A stretch of 64,000 nucleotides of DNA. It comes from Methanobacterium sp. UBA176. GTDB taxonomy: Archaea; Methanobacteriota; Methanobacteria; Methanobacteriales; Methanobacteriaceae. How positions within the stretch are numbered: the first letter of the stretch is position 1; the number at the start of each line of letters is the position of its first letter. Below are positions 45,921 through 55,021 of the stretch, one piece after another. Made by a program: the position numbers and the translations under genes. The notes below the pieces were generated by a model. The model was not told where the DNA came from and searched no databases. It saw only the letters and a program-made list of their open reading frames with translations. The stretch is from NCBI GenBank assembly GCA_002505765.1, contig DAVZ01000005.1, positions 1 through 64,000 of the forward strand. The letters are read 5' to 3'.

Positions 45921-47294
45921 CTACTGGATCTCTTCAAGTCCAGCCATCATCCCCATGATCTTTGCATCATCCAGCGGTTTACCCTGAATTTGGAGACCTA
46001 CAGGTATTCCATTTACTTCTCCTGCCTTCATGCTTCCTGCTGGGATTCCTGCAAGATTAGCTATAACTGTTAAAACATCGTAAGCATACATATCCATGGT
46101 GTTCAATGATTCACCAAGTTTATGCGGAAGTTTGGGAACAGTTGGGCTAATAAGGGCATCTACACCATCTAAAAGACCGGTTATTTCTCTTCTAATTAAT
46201 GATCTTGCCTGTAATGCCTTTTTATAGTACTTTCCACTGTATTCTTTTTGGCTGATGTATGATCCTATGTGAATTCTCCTTAAAACCTCCTCTCCACATA
46301 CCTCTTCTATCCTGTAACCATATTTCCGGCCATCGTATTTTCTTGTGGCTGAGAAGAATTCAACATAGTTTATGAGATAATATGTAGGGATGCATAAATC
46401 AAGATGTTTAAAGTTTAATTCAACTACTTCAGCACCCATGTCTGTCATTTTATCGATGCTTTCTTCAATTATATTGACTATCCTGTTATCAGATACATCA
46501 AAGAATTCTTTTACTACACCCAGCTTCATTCCTTTCATAACATCTTGTGAATTTTGGGTTATTTCATGGAAGTTTGGAATTTCTTTTATAGTCGTACACT
46601 CCATTGGATCATAACCTGCAATGGAATCAAGCATCAAAGCTATTCCACCAGCGTCCCTGGCAAATGGACCAATTTGCTCAAGACTCATTGCAAGGTCGAG
46701 CAGTCCCTGTCTTGAAACCACCCCATAAGTGGATTTAAATCCCATAACTCCACAGTGAGAAGCCGGATTTCTGATAGATCCTCCCGTATCTGATCCAAGG
46801 GAAAGATCACACATTTCTGCAGCAATTACCGCAGCGCTTCCCCCGCTTGAACCGCCGGGTATTCTTCCAGGAGCTGCAGGATTATCAGCAGGTCCAAAAT
46901 AAGATGTTTCAGTGGAACTACCCGCTGCAAACTCATCCATATTAGTTGTTCCAAGAATAATGCCGTCTTCCGCTTCTATTCTTTTAATAACAGTTGCATT
47001 ATAGCTTCCCACATAATTTTCAAGTGTTTTTGAAGCTGCAGAAATAATAAAATCCTCAATGTTAATGTTGCTTTTAATTCCAATCGTTAATCCAGCGAGT
47101 TTTCCTACTTTTTCCCCTTTTTTAATTCTGGCATCAACCTTTTCTGCCTTTTGAGCTGCTTCATCTTCTTTAATTTCTAAAAATGCATTTATTTTTGGGT
47201 TTTTCTTCTTTATAGTCTTTAAATATGATTCTAAATTATCCGATGCTGTTATATCATGATTTTTAATTGATCTTGATTTATCTAAAAGATTCAT
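45921..47294 (-). CDS. gatA: Glutamyl/aspartyl-tRNA amidotransferase subunit A
   Basis: 457 aa from the ATG at 47294, placed after CAGGTG; an upstream start at 47312 is less likely. Amidase-signature family: Lys in GLTIGIKSNINI, the Ser pair in IPGGSSGGSAAVIAAEMCD and LGSDTGGSIRNPASHCGVMG, and the GatA-specific TYGVVSRQGLLD. It works with GatB and GatC to amidate misacylated Asp-tRNA-Asn (and, in bacteria, Glu-tRNA-Gln). Archaea use GatDE for Gln, so Asn-tRNA formation is the likely task. No gatB or gatC nearby. Confidence 0.95.
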   Translation of the reverse strand: MNLLDKSRSIKNHDITASDNLESYLKTIKKKNPKINAFLEIKEDEAAQKAEKVDARIKKGEKVGKLAGLTIGIKSNINIEDFIISAASKTLENYVGSYNATVIKRIEAEDGIILGTTNMDEFAAGSSTETSYFGPADNPAAPGRIPGGSSGGSAAVIAAEMCDLSLGSDTGGSIRNPASHCGVMGFKSTYGVVSRQGLLDLAMSLEQIGPFARDAGGIALMLDSIAGYDPMECTTIKEIPNFHEITQNSQDVMKGMKLGVVKEFFDVSDNRIVNIIEESIDKMTDMGAEVVELNFKHLDLCIPTYYLINYVEFFSATRKYDGRKYGYRIEEVCGEEVLRRIHIGSYISQKEYSGKYYKKALQARSLIRREITGLLDGVDALISPTVPKLPHKLGESLNTMDMYAYDVLTVIANLAGIPAGSMKAGEVNGIPVGLQIQGKPLDDAKIMGMMAGLEEIQ

Positions 47295-47455
47295 GGAAAC
47301 ACCTGAAAGCAAAATTCAGTTTTTAAATAATATACAATTTCTATTTTAAAAGTCATATAAAAATATCATCGCCCAACTATAAAAACTTAGATTAAATGGT
47401 ATGGATTAATTAATATAAATATCATGAATAATATATCTTTGACGAGGGGACTCCA

Positions 47456-48160
47456 ATGAGACAAATTAAAAACTTTTTACCAAGAATTCTTCTTTTAATC
47501 CTCTTTTTAGTCCCCATAATCTATTTTAAAGACTTCTATTATCATTTCTATGTTTATCTTTCAGGCAACATTATAACCGGAGTTATAATGCAGCAGTGGC
47601 ACATCGTCATACTGTTTATCCTGCTTTTTACGGCATTTTTAATCCCTCTTTCTTACAGAAGAAAGGCAAACTGGGTAGAATATGGCCTGGTCACTGCATT
47701 TTTGGTTTCACTCTTTATAGAAATGTATGGAATCCCATTAACAATTCTGCTTGCATCTAAATACTTCTTCACTTCAGGAACACAACTTCCCCCCAACATC
47801 GCTAATTTCTATTTTTTAGGAGTTGGATTCGGGATGGACATTGCCATGACCTATGGCGCGATATTAATGATTATTGGACTTTCAATAATTATCATAGGGT
47901 GGATTAAGCTTTACAGAAACACTAAAAAAGATGGTCTGGTTACAGATGGAATATATGCATATTCCAGGCATCCCCAGTACCTTGGATTCATTTTATTTAT
48001 ACTGGGATGGCTCTTTGGATGGCCCACCATTATCACCGTGTTTTTAGCACCAATATTGATTTATAAATATGTTCGTGTTTGTAAAACTGAAGAGAAAGAA
48101 ATTACGAACGAATTTGCTGAATACAAAGAGTATAAAAAGAAAGTTCCTCTTTTTATTTAA
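47456..48160 (+). CDS. Membrane methyltransferase, isoprenylcysteine carboxyl methyltransferase/PEMT-like
   Basis: 234 aa with five to six transmembrane helices. The C-terminal signature GIYAYSRHPQYLGFILFILGW, followed by KTEEKEITNEFAEYKEYKKK, is that of the ICMT/phospholipid N-methyltransferase family, with the RHPxY motif and the EE pair that bind SAM. Substrate unknown; a membrane lipid or small thiol is possible. GAGGGGACTCC just upstream serves as ribosome-binding site. Confidence 0.82.
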   Translation: MRQIKNFLPRILLLILFLVPIIYFKDFYYHFYVYLSGNIITGVIMQQWHIVILFILLFTAFLIPLSYRRKANWVEYGLVTAFLVSLFIEMYGIPLTILLASKYFFTSGTQLPPNIANFYFLGVGFGMDIAMTYGAILMIIGLSIIIIGWIKLYRNTKKDGLVTDGIYAYSRHPQYLGFILFILGWLFGWPTIITVFLAPILIYKYVRVCKTEEKEITNEFAEYKEYKKKVPLFI

Positions 48161-48832
48161 TTTGAGAAATAATTTGTATAAACTGGTAATTTTTGAAAAC
48201 CCATTTTTATTACTCTCGCTAATTTTAAATCTGCAGTTATAAAAAATGAATTAAGAGGATAAAAATAGCTTATGAGATTATAATAACTTCAATACATAAC
48301 TTATGCACTTATAAAATTAATCTAACTAAAAAATCACTCCATGTAAATAATAAGCATACCAATAAGCGTTCAATCCATGATGACTCTGGACTTGCTGCAA
48401 ACTCTCTAATCTCTGTAGAAACAGGATTTCTACTCCTTATTTTATATGAACTACATTACCATCATTTGGATTAATGTACTGACAGGTAAAATTATCAATC
48501 TTAATTACTATAGAAACTTTAATTCATCTGCATATCTATCGCCAGCCATTGAAAAGATTTTAAAGTATTTTTCAGTTTTAAATCCGGCAAAAAAAAGAGA
48601 AATGTCTCCCAAAATTCTCCAATACATTCCAAATACTATTCTTTATTTTTGAATTTGATGAAAAGGTCAGATGCTTTAATCATTAATATATCCATTAATT
48701 TTTTAAATCTTTAAAAATAATTTATTCTGCATAAGAATCTAATAATTCACTTTATGTGTCTTTTTATACCTCAATCGTTATATTTAAGCTATTTAAAAGG
48801 CATAAAGAAATATATCATTATGAGGTGTACCT
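48161..48832. other. Non-coding interval with a probable minus-strand gene remnant
   Basis: About 670 bp without an intact gene. On the minus strand 48508-48627 reads MYWRILGDISLFFAGFKTEK, then YFKIFSMAGDRYADELKFL before a stop; further downstream a fragment reads TCQYINPNDGNVVHIK. The composition is protein-like, but I cannot name the family, so a decayed gene is only suggested. The last 100 bases carry the promoter region of the alanine dehydrogenase-like gene. Confidence 0.35.
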
Positions 48833-49822
48833 ATGGAAACAATTCTTCTAAATCAAAGCCAGATTAAAGAACTTATGAGCATGAAAGAAATTATTGAAAG
48901 CGTTGAAACAGCTTTTGAAGTTCATGCACAACGTAAAGTGGAAATGCCCCCCAAAGAATACCTTTTTTTCAAGAAATTCAGGGGAGATTTAAGGATAATG
49001 CCATGTTTTATCAGGGGAATGAACGAATCTGGAGTCAAATGCGTGACCGTGCATCCTGATAATCCCCGTAAATATGGTTTACCAACAGTTATGGGTGTAA
49101 TTGAGCTAATAGATCCACAAACTGGTTTTCCTATATCCATTATGGATGGAACATGGGTTACCAATATGAGAACTGGAGCTGCTGCTGGTGTTGCAACCAA
49201 ATACCTTGCAAGAGACAATTCAGAAATTTTAGGGCTCGTAGGCGCAGGAGTTCAGGCATTAACAGGTTTTGAAGCTATAAATGAAATAATGGATATTAAA
49301 GAAGTTAGAGTTTCCTGCAGAACATGCGAAACACGTGAGCATTTTGCAAAGCATATCAGCAGAGAATACGGAATTGATGCCAGAGCCACCGAAACGATAA
49401 AAGAAGCTGTAGTAGGTGCAGATGTCCTTTTAACAACTACTCCTTCAAGAGAACCAATAGTCAAATCAGGATGGATCAGTCCAGGTACCCACATAAATGC
49501 AATGGGTGCTGATGCACCAGGTAAACAGGAACTGGATAGCCATATGTTTTATAAATCCAAAATATTTATAGATTGCTGGGAACAGGCAAGTCATAGTGGT
49601 GAAATTAATATTCCAGTTGCTGAAGGTATCTTAAGAAGAAAAGATATCCAGGGAACTATTGGAAATGTTATAACAGGCCAAATTCCTGGTAGAACTTCAG
49701 ATGAAGATATAACCATATTTGATTCTACTGGGCTGGCCGTTCAAGACATTGTTACTGCATGGAGTATCTATAAAAAAGCGCTTCAAAATGGTACCGGTCA
49801 AAAAATGAATTTCCTTGGTTAG
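48833..49822 (+). CDS. Ornithine cyclodeaminase/mu-crystallin family protein (archaeal alanine dehydrogenase-like)
   Basis: 329 aa. RIMPCFIRGMNESGVKCVTV, then PDNPRKYGLPTVMGVIELID and the SIMDGTWVTNMRTGAAAGVA region hold the substrate-binding Lys and Arg. LGLVGAGVQALTGFEAI is the NAD(P) Rossmann motif (about 135-150), and HINAMGADAPGKQELD follows. This group includes archaeal alanine dehydrogenase and ornithine cyclodeaminase, so the exact substrate cannot be fixed from sequence. A short helical ORF follows 44 bp downstream. Confidence 0.88.
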   Translation: METILLNQSQIKELMSMKEIIESVETAFEVHAQRKVEMPPKEYLFFKKFRGDLRIMPCFIRGMNESGVKCVTVHPDNPRKYGLPTVMGVIELIDPQTGFPISIMDGTWVTNMRTGAAAGVATKYLARDNSEILGLVGAGVQALTGFEAINEIMDIKEVRVSCRTCETREHFAKHISREYGIDARATETIKEAVVGADVLLTTTPSREPIVKSGWISPGTHINAMGADAPGKQELDSHMFYKSKIFIDCWEQASHSGEINIPVAEGILRRKDIQGTIGNVITGQIPGRTSDEDITIFDSTGLAVQDIVTAWSIYKKALQNGTGQKMNFLG

Positions 49823-49866
49823 TTAAATTTAAGTGCATGAAAATCTAAATTAAGACTGGTGGTGAA

Positions 49867-50025
49867 ATGTTCCAGGAAAAAGTTTATCGAACTGAAGTAC
49901 TCAATAAAATGGGACATGTTTTTGAGCGTTTCAGAATTTTAATGAGAACCAGCTCCCTGCAACAAGAGGAAATAGAGACCATTGATTACCATTTATCCCA
50001 AATCATAAAAGTCTTAAATAAATAG
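49867..50025 (+). CDS. Short helical hypothetical protein (52 aa)
   Basis: An ATG at 49867 preceded by GGTGGTGAA encodes a 52-residue charged, helical peptide (MFQEKVYRTEVLNKMGHVFE ... TIDYHLSQIIKVLNK) ending at TAG. The good ribosome-binding site, short spacing to both neighbours in the same orientation and protein-like composition support a real gene. No family is recognised. It may be co-transcribed with the alanine dehydrogenase-like gene and the LysE transporter. Confidence 0.6.
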   Translation: MFQEKVYRTEVLNKMGHVFERFRILMRTSSLQQEEIETIDYHLSQIIKVLNK

Positions 50026-50073
50026 ATAAATTCTCTATTCTACCTCCTAATTTTAAAATAAATCAGTGATTTA

Positions 50074-50709
50074 ATGATTGAAGTTGTTTTATTCGGGTTA
50101 ACATCCTTTGGTGTTGGCCTTTCTGGAGCGCTAGTACCAGGCCCCATGCTTACAGTAACCATATCTGATTCTATAAAAAAAGGGTTTATTGCAGGGCCTC
50201 TTGTAATATTAGGCCACTTTATCGCTGAAATAGCGGTAATAATTGCTGTTTTAGCAGGTTTAGATTGGGTAATAGGTTCTCAAACTTCATCTATTTTTAT
50301 AGGCACTCTGGGAGGAGCTGTATTAATTTCTATGGGATATGATATTTTTAAATCCAAAGAAAATCTATCAGATATCTTATCAGGGGAGAATAAAACTAAA
50401 ACCCATGGCTCAGTCCTTGGAGGGATTATTACCAGCTTTTCAAATCCCTATTTCTTCATATGGTGGGCCAGCATTGGATATGCTTTTATGTATAAGGGCC
50501 TTGAACTTGCTGGAATTTTAGGACTTTTAGGATTTCTTATAGGCCACTGGTGTGCAGATCTTTCATGGTATAGCTTAATATCACTTTTTTCAAGTCAGGG
50601 TACAAAAATAATGAAGGATAGTACTTATAAACTGGTGATGAATGCTTGTGGGGTATTTTTAATAATTTTGGGAATGTATTTTATAACAGGTGTTTTAAGA
50701 ATCATCTAA
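50074..50709 (+). CDS. LysE family exporter
   Basis: 211 aa, six transmembrane helices. The opening GLTSFGVGLSGALVPGPMLT, with the PGP motif, and the central TSFSNPYFFIWWASIGYAFM are typical of LysE/RhtB amino-acid exporters. Substrate is undetermined. It begins 48 bp after the 52-aa ORF. Confidence 0.88.
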   Translation: MIEVVLFGLTSFGVGLSGALVPGPMLTVTISDSIKKGFIAGPLVILGHFIAEIAVIIAVLAGLDWVIGSQTSSIFIGTLGGAVLISMGYDIFKSKENLSDILSGENKTKTHGSVLGGIITSFSNPYFFIWWASIGYAFMYKGLELAGILGLLGFLIGHWCADLSWYSLISLFSSQGTKIMKDSTYKLVMNACGVFLIILGMYFITGVLRII

Positions 50710-50773
50710 AATAATACTTAATTATGATTAATTAATATTTAAGGTTATATAACTCCAAGACTTATTACTAAAC

Positions 50774-51562
50774 ATGAAAGCAGTTGTCTTCGATAATTCA
50801 GGTACGCTCATTGAAAGATTCAGAGCATTAAAAGATCTGAAAACTGGTTCAATAATTGAGGATATGAGCTCAATAGACATTGTAGACAACGGTGTTAAAA
50901 GGGCTCTTGTGGTTTTGCAGACCAACCCTTCAAAGTGTATAATAAATGCCAGACCAGACCAGACAATATATGAATTCATAAAGAGAAACAAAATTGATTT
51001 TGATATAAGCTATTCTGAAGATTATATAAAAAAAGAAGAAATTCTTGAGGCCATTAAAGAAGATAAAACAATGATAAGTGACATACAGGACAGTATAAGG
51101 GCAGTGATAGATAAAAAATACAACGTACAGATATGCAGTGGATCAGGATTAATTGTAAGCTTGAAAAAGAAAAAAATCGAATTCACCATAACTGCTGGTG
51201 GAAAGATTTTTAAAGAAGTTCCTGAAGTTATTGATGAACTTAAAAAGAGGAGAATTGAAATATTTATAGCCTCAGGAGATAGGAAAGAATCATTGAAAGA
51301 ACTGGCCAGTTTTTTAAACCTTCCTAAAGAAAATGTATTCGATACAGCAGATTCATGGAAAAAAATGATGATAATCAAAAAACTGAAAAATAAATACAAA
51401 GTGATGATGGTTGGAAACAGTGCCAACGATATTTTAGCCCTTAAAGAAGCTGATGTGGGTGTTTTAACCCTCCAGCAGAAAGAAAAAACGCCCCAAAAAG
51501 TCTACGACGCTGCAGATGTGGTTGTGGGTAATATTAAAGAAATTCTGGATGTTGAATTCTAA
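50774..51562 (+). CDS. HAD-superfamily hydrolase
   Basis: 262 aa. HAD motif I is VVFDNSGTLIERF (residues 4-16), with the second Asp of the usual DxD replaced by Ser (DNSGT). Motif II is FIASGDRKESL, and motif III/IV is VMMVGNSANDILALKEADVG. A long cap region lies between motifs I and II. The absence of the second acid in motif I is unusual and may point to a P-type-ATPase-like domain or altered activity. Substrate unknown. Confidence 0.82.
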   Translation: MKAVVFDNSGTLIERFRALKDLKTGSIIEDMSSIDIVDNGVKRALVVLQTNPSKCIINARPDQTIYEFIKRNKIDFDISYSEDYIKKEEILEAIKEDKTMISDIQDSIRAVIDKKYNVQICSGSGLIVSLKKKKIEFTITAGGKIFKEVPEVIDELKKRRIEIFIASGDRKESLKELASFLNLPKENVFDTADSWKKMMIIKKLKNKYKVMMVGNSANDILALKEADVGVLTLQQKEKTPQKVYDAADVVVGNIKEILDVEF

Positions 51563-51777
51563 AAATCTGATTTTAATTCTTCAATTATTTTTTCTTTCAT
51601 TTTTTCATCCTTTAACCAGATTTTAACTTCTTTCCATACTTCATTGCATTTATCACTATTATCTTTACCTATAATTTCCCTTATACGAAAATCTATGTCT
51701 TTTCTATCTTCTTTTGTTTGTGGATTAATTCCTATTTCATTTAAAGTTGATTTCATGTATCTAATGTAACAGCTCAT
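51559..51777 (-). CDS. Small charged hypothetical protein
   Basis: 72 aa, start ATG after AGAGGTAG. The sequence is helical and highly charged (DRKDIDFRIREIIGK, CNEVWKEVKIWLKDEKMKEK), with cysteines at 3 and near 43. No family known. Its end overlaps the convergent HAD gene by four bases. Confidence 0.6.
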   Translation of the reverse strand: MSCYIRYMKSTLNEIGINPQTKEDRKDIDFRIREIIGKDNSDKCNEVWKEVKIWLKDEKMKEKIIEELKSDF

Positions 51778-51825
51778 TTTTCTACCTCTTTAAATTCAAA
51801 TATACGCTTGAACTATATAGCTGAT

Positions 51826-52416
51826 TCATTTAAAAAGCCTCTCTCCAACTATTATGGAAGCATAAGCCAATGAACTCCATGAAGGAGATATAAAAGTCAG
51901 CCCAATTGCAAACAATGCCGCTGCAGGAAGCATTAAATTTATTATTCGGATTTTATGTATCTCTTCGCTAGTTATCTCATCTGTAAATTTCTTTTCTGTG
52001 GCATAATACCATAATAAAGCAGATAACAATCCAATGGCAAGCAAATTAAGATCAAAAAATATCTGGGCAGATTGTAAATTACCATATTCTCCAGTTAAGG
52101 AAGTGGAAAAAGGTACCAGAGCAACAAAAAGAAGCCAGATAATGGTTATCCATAAAAGTGGAGTATTAATACGTTTAATATAATAAAACTGGCTGTGATT
52201 AACCTTCCAGAATATGGCCAGAAGAATGAAGCTGAGTGCATAGGTGAAGAACTTGGGTATTAAACCCATTAAAACCGCATAAATTGTCAAATCACCTATT
52301 GGATTGGTTAATTCAGGGACAGTTAAATTTAAAACTAACAGAGTCATTGCGATTGCAAATATTCCATCTACAAGTGTTTCAATACGATCAGTTGTTTCCC
52401 ATACATCCTTTGCCAT
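51826..52416 (-). CDS. TMEM175-type potassium channel (DUF1211)
   Basis: 196 aa from an internal ATG at 52416; the frame stays open to a TTG at 52494, directly abutting the upstream stop, which would add 26 residues. The family signature RIETLVDGIFAIAMTLLVLN, with its pore-lining FAIAMTLLVL helix, is at the N terminus, followed by five more transmembrane helices. Prokaryotic TMEM175 proteins are tetrameric leak K+ channels. It is apparently co-transcribed with the DUF362 gene. Confidence 0.85.
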   Translation of the reverse strand: MAKDVWETTDRIETLVDGIFAIAMTLLVLNLTVPELTNPIGDLTIYAVLMGLIPKFFTYALSFILLAIFWKVNHSQFYYIKRINTPLLWITIIWLLFVALVPFSTSLTGEYGNLQSAQIFFDLNLLAIGLLSALLWYYATEKKFTDEITSEEIHKIRIINLMLPAAALFAIGLTFISPSWSSLAYASIIVGERLFK

Positions 52417-52494
52417 ATTATTAACCCACTGATTCTTCTGCAAAATACCTTCAAATAAATTGTTCTCATTTCTATAATTTAATAATTCATTCAA

Positions 52495-53595
52495 TCATAT
52501 TTTAATTAATTCGTAATCCATACTTCCCATGCCCAGTTCTTCCCCATATTTCATCTGTATTTCTCCATCGATCTTTTCATACAAACCTCTGAACTTATCT
52601 TCCCCCCTATCATGATTATGAGTTAAAAGGGAATCTTTAAATCCACACTGCTGATTAACAAGATGATAACTTGCTGTATCAAGGGCTACAGGGTCTTTAG
52701 AAGCCAGTATACCAATATCAGGGACTATTGGAGAATCGCTCCATGGAACACAGTCGCAGTCAGGTGTTATATCCATTAAAAAATTCATATAGCAAACCCT
52801 GTTCTGCTTGTTTTTAATTGCAGCAAAGGCATATTCTGTCATTTTTTCGATGAAAGGTTTTATATTATCCCAATCGAGGTCTATTAAGGATTCGGGACAG
52901 GTCATAAGGCAGTTATTACATGCAATGCATGCATCGTATTTTATTTTGGATTTTCCATTTTCAAGGTACATCGCAGATACCGGGCATGATTTTATACATC
53001 TCCCGCATCCAGTACATTCTTCAGATAAAACAGGTTTAGCACATTCATGTTGCTCTAATTTGCCAGTAGCCGATGCACAGCCCATTGCAAGATTTTTAAT
53101 TGCCCCGCCAAATCCGCTCATTCCGTGACCTTTAAAATGAGAAAGTACAACAATTGAATCTGAACCTTCAATATCCCCTGCAATTTTAGCGTACCTAAAA
53201 TGCTTTAAATTGATTTCTATTTGAGTTTCATTCTCTCCATTAATCCCATCTGCAATTATTAGAGGAACGCAAATGACAGCGTAGCCAAATCCGTGCATTA
53301 TTGCAGTGTTTAGATGATCCACTGAATTATGCCTGCTTCCATAATAAAGCGTGTTTGTATCTGTTAAAAACGGATTAGCACCTGCCTTTTTTACTTCATC
53401 CACAATTGGTCTTACAAAAACAGGATTTATATAGGAATCATTTCCCTTCTCACCGAAATGAAGTTTAATTGCTGTTAAATCATCTTTTTTAATGTTATTT
53501 TCAAAACCTGCAGCTTTAAAGAGTTTTTTTATTTTAGTGATTTTATTTTCCCTACTGTTTCTTGATCTTAAATCTGAAAAATATACTTTGGCCAT
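52495..53595 (-). CDS. DUF362 protein with two 4Fe-4S clusters
   Basis: 366 aa. The DUF362 domain spans the sequence (IKLHFGEKGNDSYINPVFVR, LTDTNTLYYGSRHNSV, VVLSHFKGHGMSGFGGAIKN). It is interrupted by a ferredoxin-like module with CTGCGRCIKSCP and CIACNNCLMTCP (about residues 190-235), binding two [4Fe-4S] clusters. Such proteins are frequent in methanogens; the physiological partner is unknown. It lies 35 bp downstream of a TIM-barrel gene and abuts the TMEM175 gene. Confidence 0.9.
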   Translation of the reverse strand: MAKVYFSDLRSRNSRENKITKIKKLFKAAGFENNIKKDDLTAIKLHFGEKGNDSYINPVFVRPIVDEVKKAGANPFLTDTNTLYYGSRHNSVDHLNTAIMHGFGYAVICVPLIIADGINGENETQIEINLKHFRYAKIAGDIEGSDSIVVLSHFKGHGMSGFGGAIKNLAMGCASATGKLEQHECAKPVLSEECTGCGRCIKSCPVSAMYLENGKSKIKYDACIACNNCLMTCPESLIDLDWDNIKPFIEKMTEYAFAAIKNKQNRVCYMNFLMDITPDCDCVPWSDSPIVPDIGILASKDPVALDTASYHLVNQQCGFKDSLLTHNHDRGEDKFRGLYEKIDGEIQMKYGEELGMGSMDYELIKI

Positions 53596-53630
53596 CTAAT
53601 CACCTTATTTAACTTTATATAATCATTTAT

Positions 53631-54383
53631 CTAAAATCCACATGAAATCAAGATATCCCTGCTTTTTAAAATATTTTCATAATTATTTAACTCTATTATG
53701 CCTTTATCTACCTTATTAAGCAAGTTAAGATCAAAATTTCCTTCCCCTAAAGCCAGATGCTGGTCTTTTTTTCCATCGTTATCATTAAGGTGATAATAGG
53801 CTATTTTCTTTAATTTAAAAAATGATTCTGGATCATCACTTGTATTAGCATGTCCAGTATCCACAGTAGCATAAGAACCGCATTCTTCAATGAAAAATTC
53901 ATACTCTTTAGAACTATTACACAAATATACATGGTTATTAGGCATGTTCTCGACTGAAAACATTATTCCAATCTCTTCTGCGTAATTATTGGCTCTTTGA
54001 AGCGTTTCGATAGAATAAACCATTCCTAAATTCCTTATTCTTTCTTCCAATCTGTGAATCAATCCAGGATGTGTTGTTATGGCTTTTGCTCCAATACAGG
54101 ATGCAAAATCAATGGTTTCTTCCAGTTGTTTTAATGTTTCTTTCCTTATTCCAGGGTTAAGGCTGGCCGGGTTCAGATCTATGGTGGGAGCGTGCATAAA
54201 AACATCAATTTCATAGGAATCAAACACTTCAAATTCTCTTTTATTCATGGATAACATGTTTCTTGGCCAGTAAGGACCTTCACATAGCATTTCAATTAGC
54301 TGAAACCCGTCTTTTGAGGCTGTTTCTAAAAATTGCTCCAGTGAACTCATAAACAGTGCTAATGTAGAGAATCCCGTTTTCAT
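53631..54383 (-). CDS. Xylose isomerase-like TIM-barrel protein (sugar phosphate isomerase/epimerase family)
   Basis: 250 aa. The AP-endonuclease-2-type barrel shows the metal-ligand segments MHAPTIDLN, AITTHPGLIHRLE, MFSVENMPNN (Glu), ATVDTGHANTS (Asp/His) and YYHLNDNDGKKDQHLALGEG (His/Asp/Glu). It is either a small isomerase/epimerase or an endonuclease IV relative; the short length favours the former. It is divergent from the padR gene and shares that intergenic region. Confidence 0.85.
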   Translation of the reverse strand: MKTGFSTLALFMSSLEQFLETASKDGFQLIEMLCEGPYWPRNMLSMNKREFEVFDSYEIDVFMHAPTIDLNPASLNPGIRKETLKQLEETIDFASCIGAKAITTHPGLIHRLEERIRNLGMVYSIETLQRANNYAEEIGIMFSVENMPNNHVYLCNSSKEYEFFIEECGSYATVDTGHANTSDDPESFFKLKKIAYYHLNDNDGKKDQHLALGEGNFDLNLLNKVDKGIIELNNYENILKSRDILISCGF

Positions 54384-54429
54384 GATATCAACTTTGATGA
54401 TTTGTTAATTAATCGTTTCGATCAAAATA

Positions 54430-54440
54430 TTTATATATAA
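54430..54440 (+). promoter_or_regulatory. TATA box of the padR-ABC operon
   Basis: TTTATATATAA lies 70-80 bases before the padR ATG. The start site would then fall near 54465, between two copies of GATATATC, which suits repression by steric blocking. Confidence 0.45.
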
Positions 54441-54444
54441 ATTG

Positions 54445-54482
54445 GATATATCAAAAATAATTATGTCAAAATCTGATATATC
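54445..54482. promoter_or_regulatory. Putative PadR operator: two GATATATC palindromes 30 bp apart
   Basis: GATATATC at 54445-54452 and again at 54475-54482, exactly 30 bp (about three helical turns) centre to centre, sit just downstream of the TATA box. PadR regulators commonly repress their own operon through spaced palindromes, so autoregulation is likely but not shown. Confidence 0.4.
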
Positions 54483-54509
54483 ATGAAATGAGGTATAGGA
54501 GGTAACTGA

Positions 54510-55010
54510 ATGGATGATGATAAGGCACCCTCAAGGAGTAATTCGATTGAATCTAGCTTAGAAAGTAGTGTAGACGAAGAAGAAAAACGTAAATGTATAG
54601 AAGAACGTGTGAAAATCTTCAAAGCCATGTCTAAATATGAAAAAAAACTCATTAGAGGTTTTATGAGAAGTTTTGGTAACACCATGATTTTGTGGCTTAT
54701 TAGCAAAAAAAGACAGCATGGATACGAAATGATGACTAAACTTCATGAATCCGCCCCTTATGATAATAAAATGCCCAGTGCAAGTAAAATATATCCTGTA
54801 CTGCATGAGCTGGAAAAAAATGGGCTGATAAAAGGCTCATGGGAACATCAGGGGAAACGGAAGGTAAAATATTATGAAATAACCGATGAAGGCAAAAAAG
54901 TTCTTTTAAGGTTCAGAAAACTCGCTCAACAAGCTCGGAAGAACCATTCCAGTCTTTGGGTGGAATTCATAGAAGATATAATGTCTGATGAAGATAATAA
55001 TATATTATAG
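54510..55010 (+). CDS. PadR family transcriptional regulator
   Basis: 166 aa. An acidic/serine-rich N-terminal extension of about 40 residues is followed by a PadR winged helix: ILWLISKKRQHGYEMMTKLH, ASKIYPVLHELEKNGLIKGS and KVKYYEITDEGKKVLLRF. It is the first gene of an operon with an ABC exporter, the classic PadR context for drug- or stress-responsive efflux. It ends 11 bp before the ATPase gene. Confidence 0.93.
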   Translation: MDDDKAPSRSNSIESSLESSVDEEEKRKCIEERVKIFKAMSKYEKKLIRGFMRSFGNTMILWLISKKRQHGYEMMTKLHESAPYDNKMPSASKIYPVLHELEKNGLIKGSWEHQGKRKVKYYEITDEGKKVLLRFRKLAQQARKNHSSLWVEFIEDIMSDEDNNIL

Positions 55011-55021
55011 GAGTTAAATTT

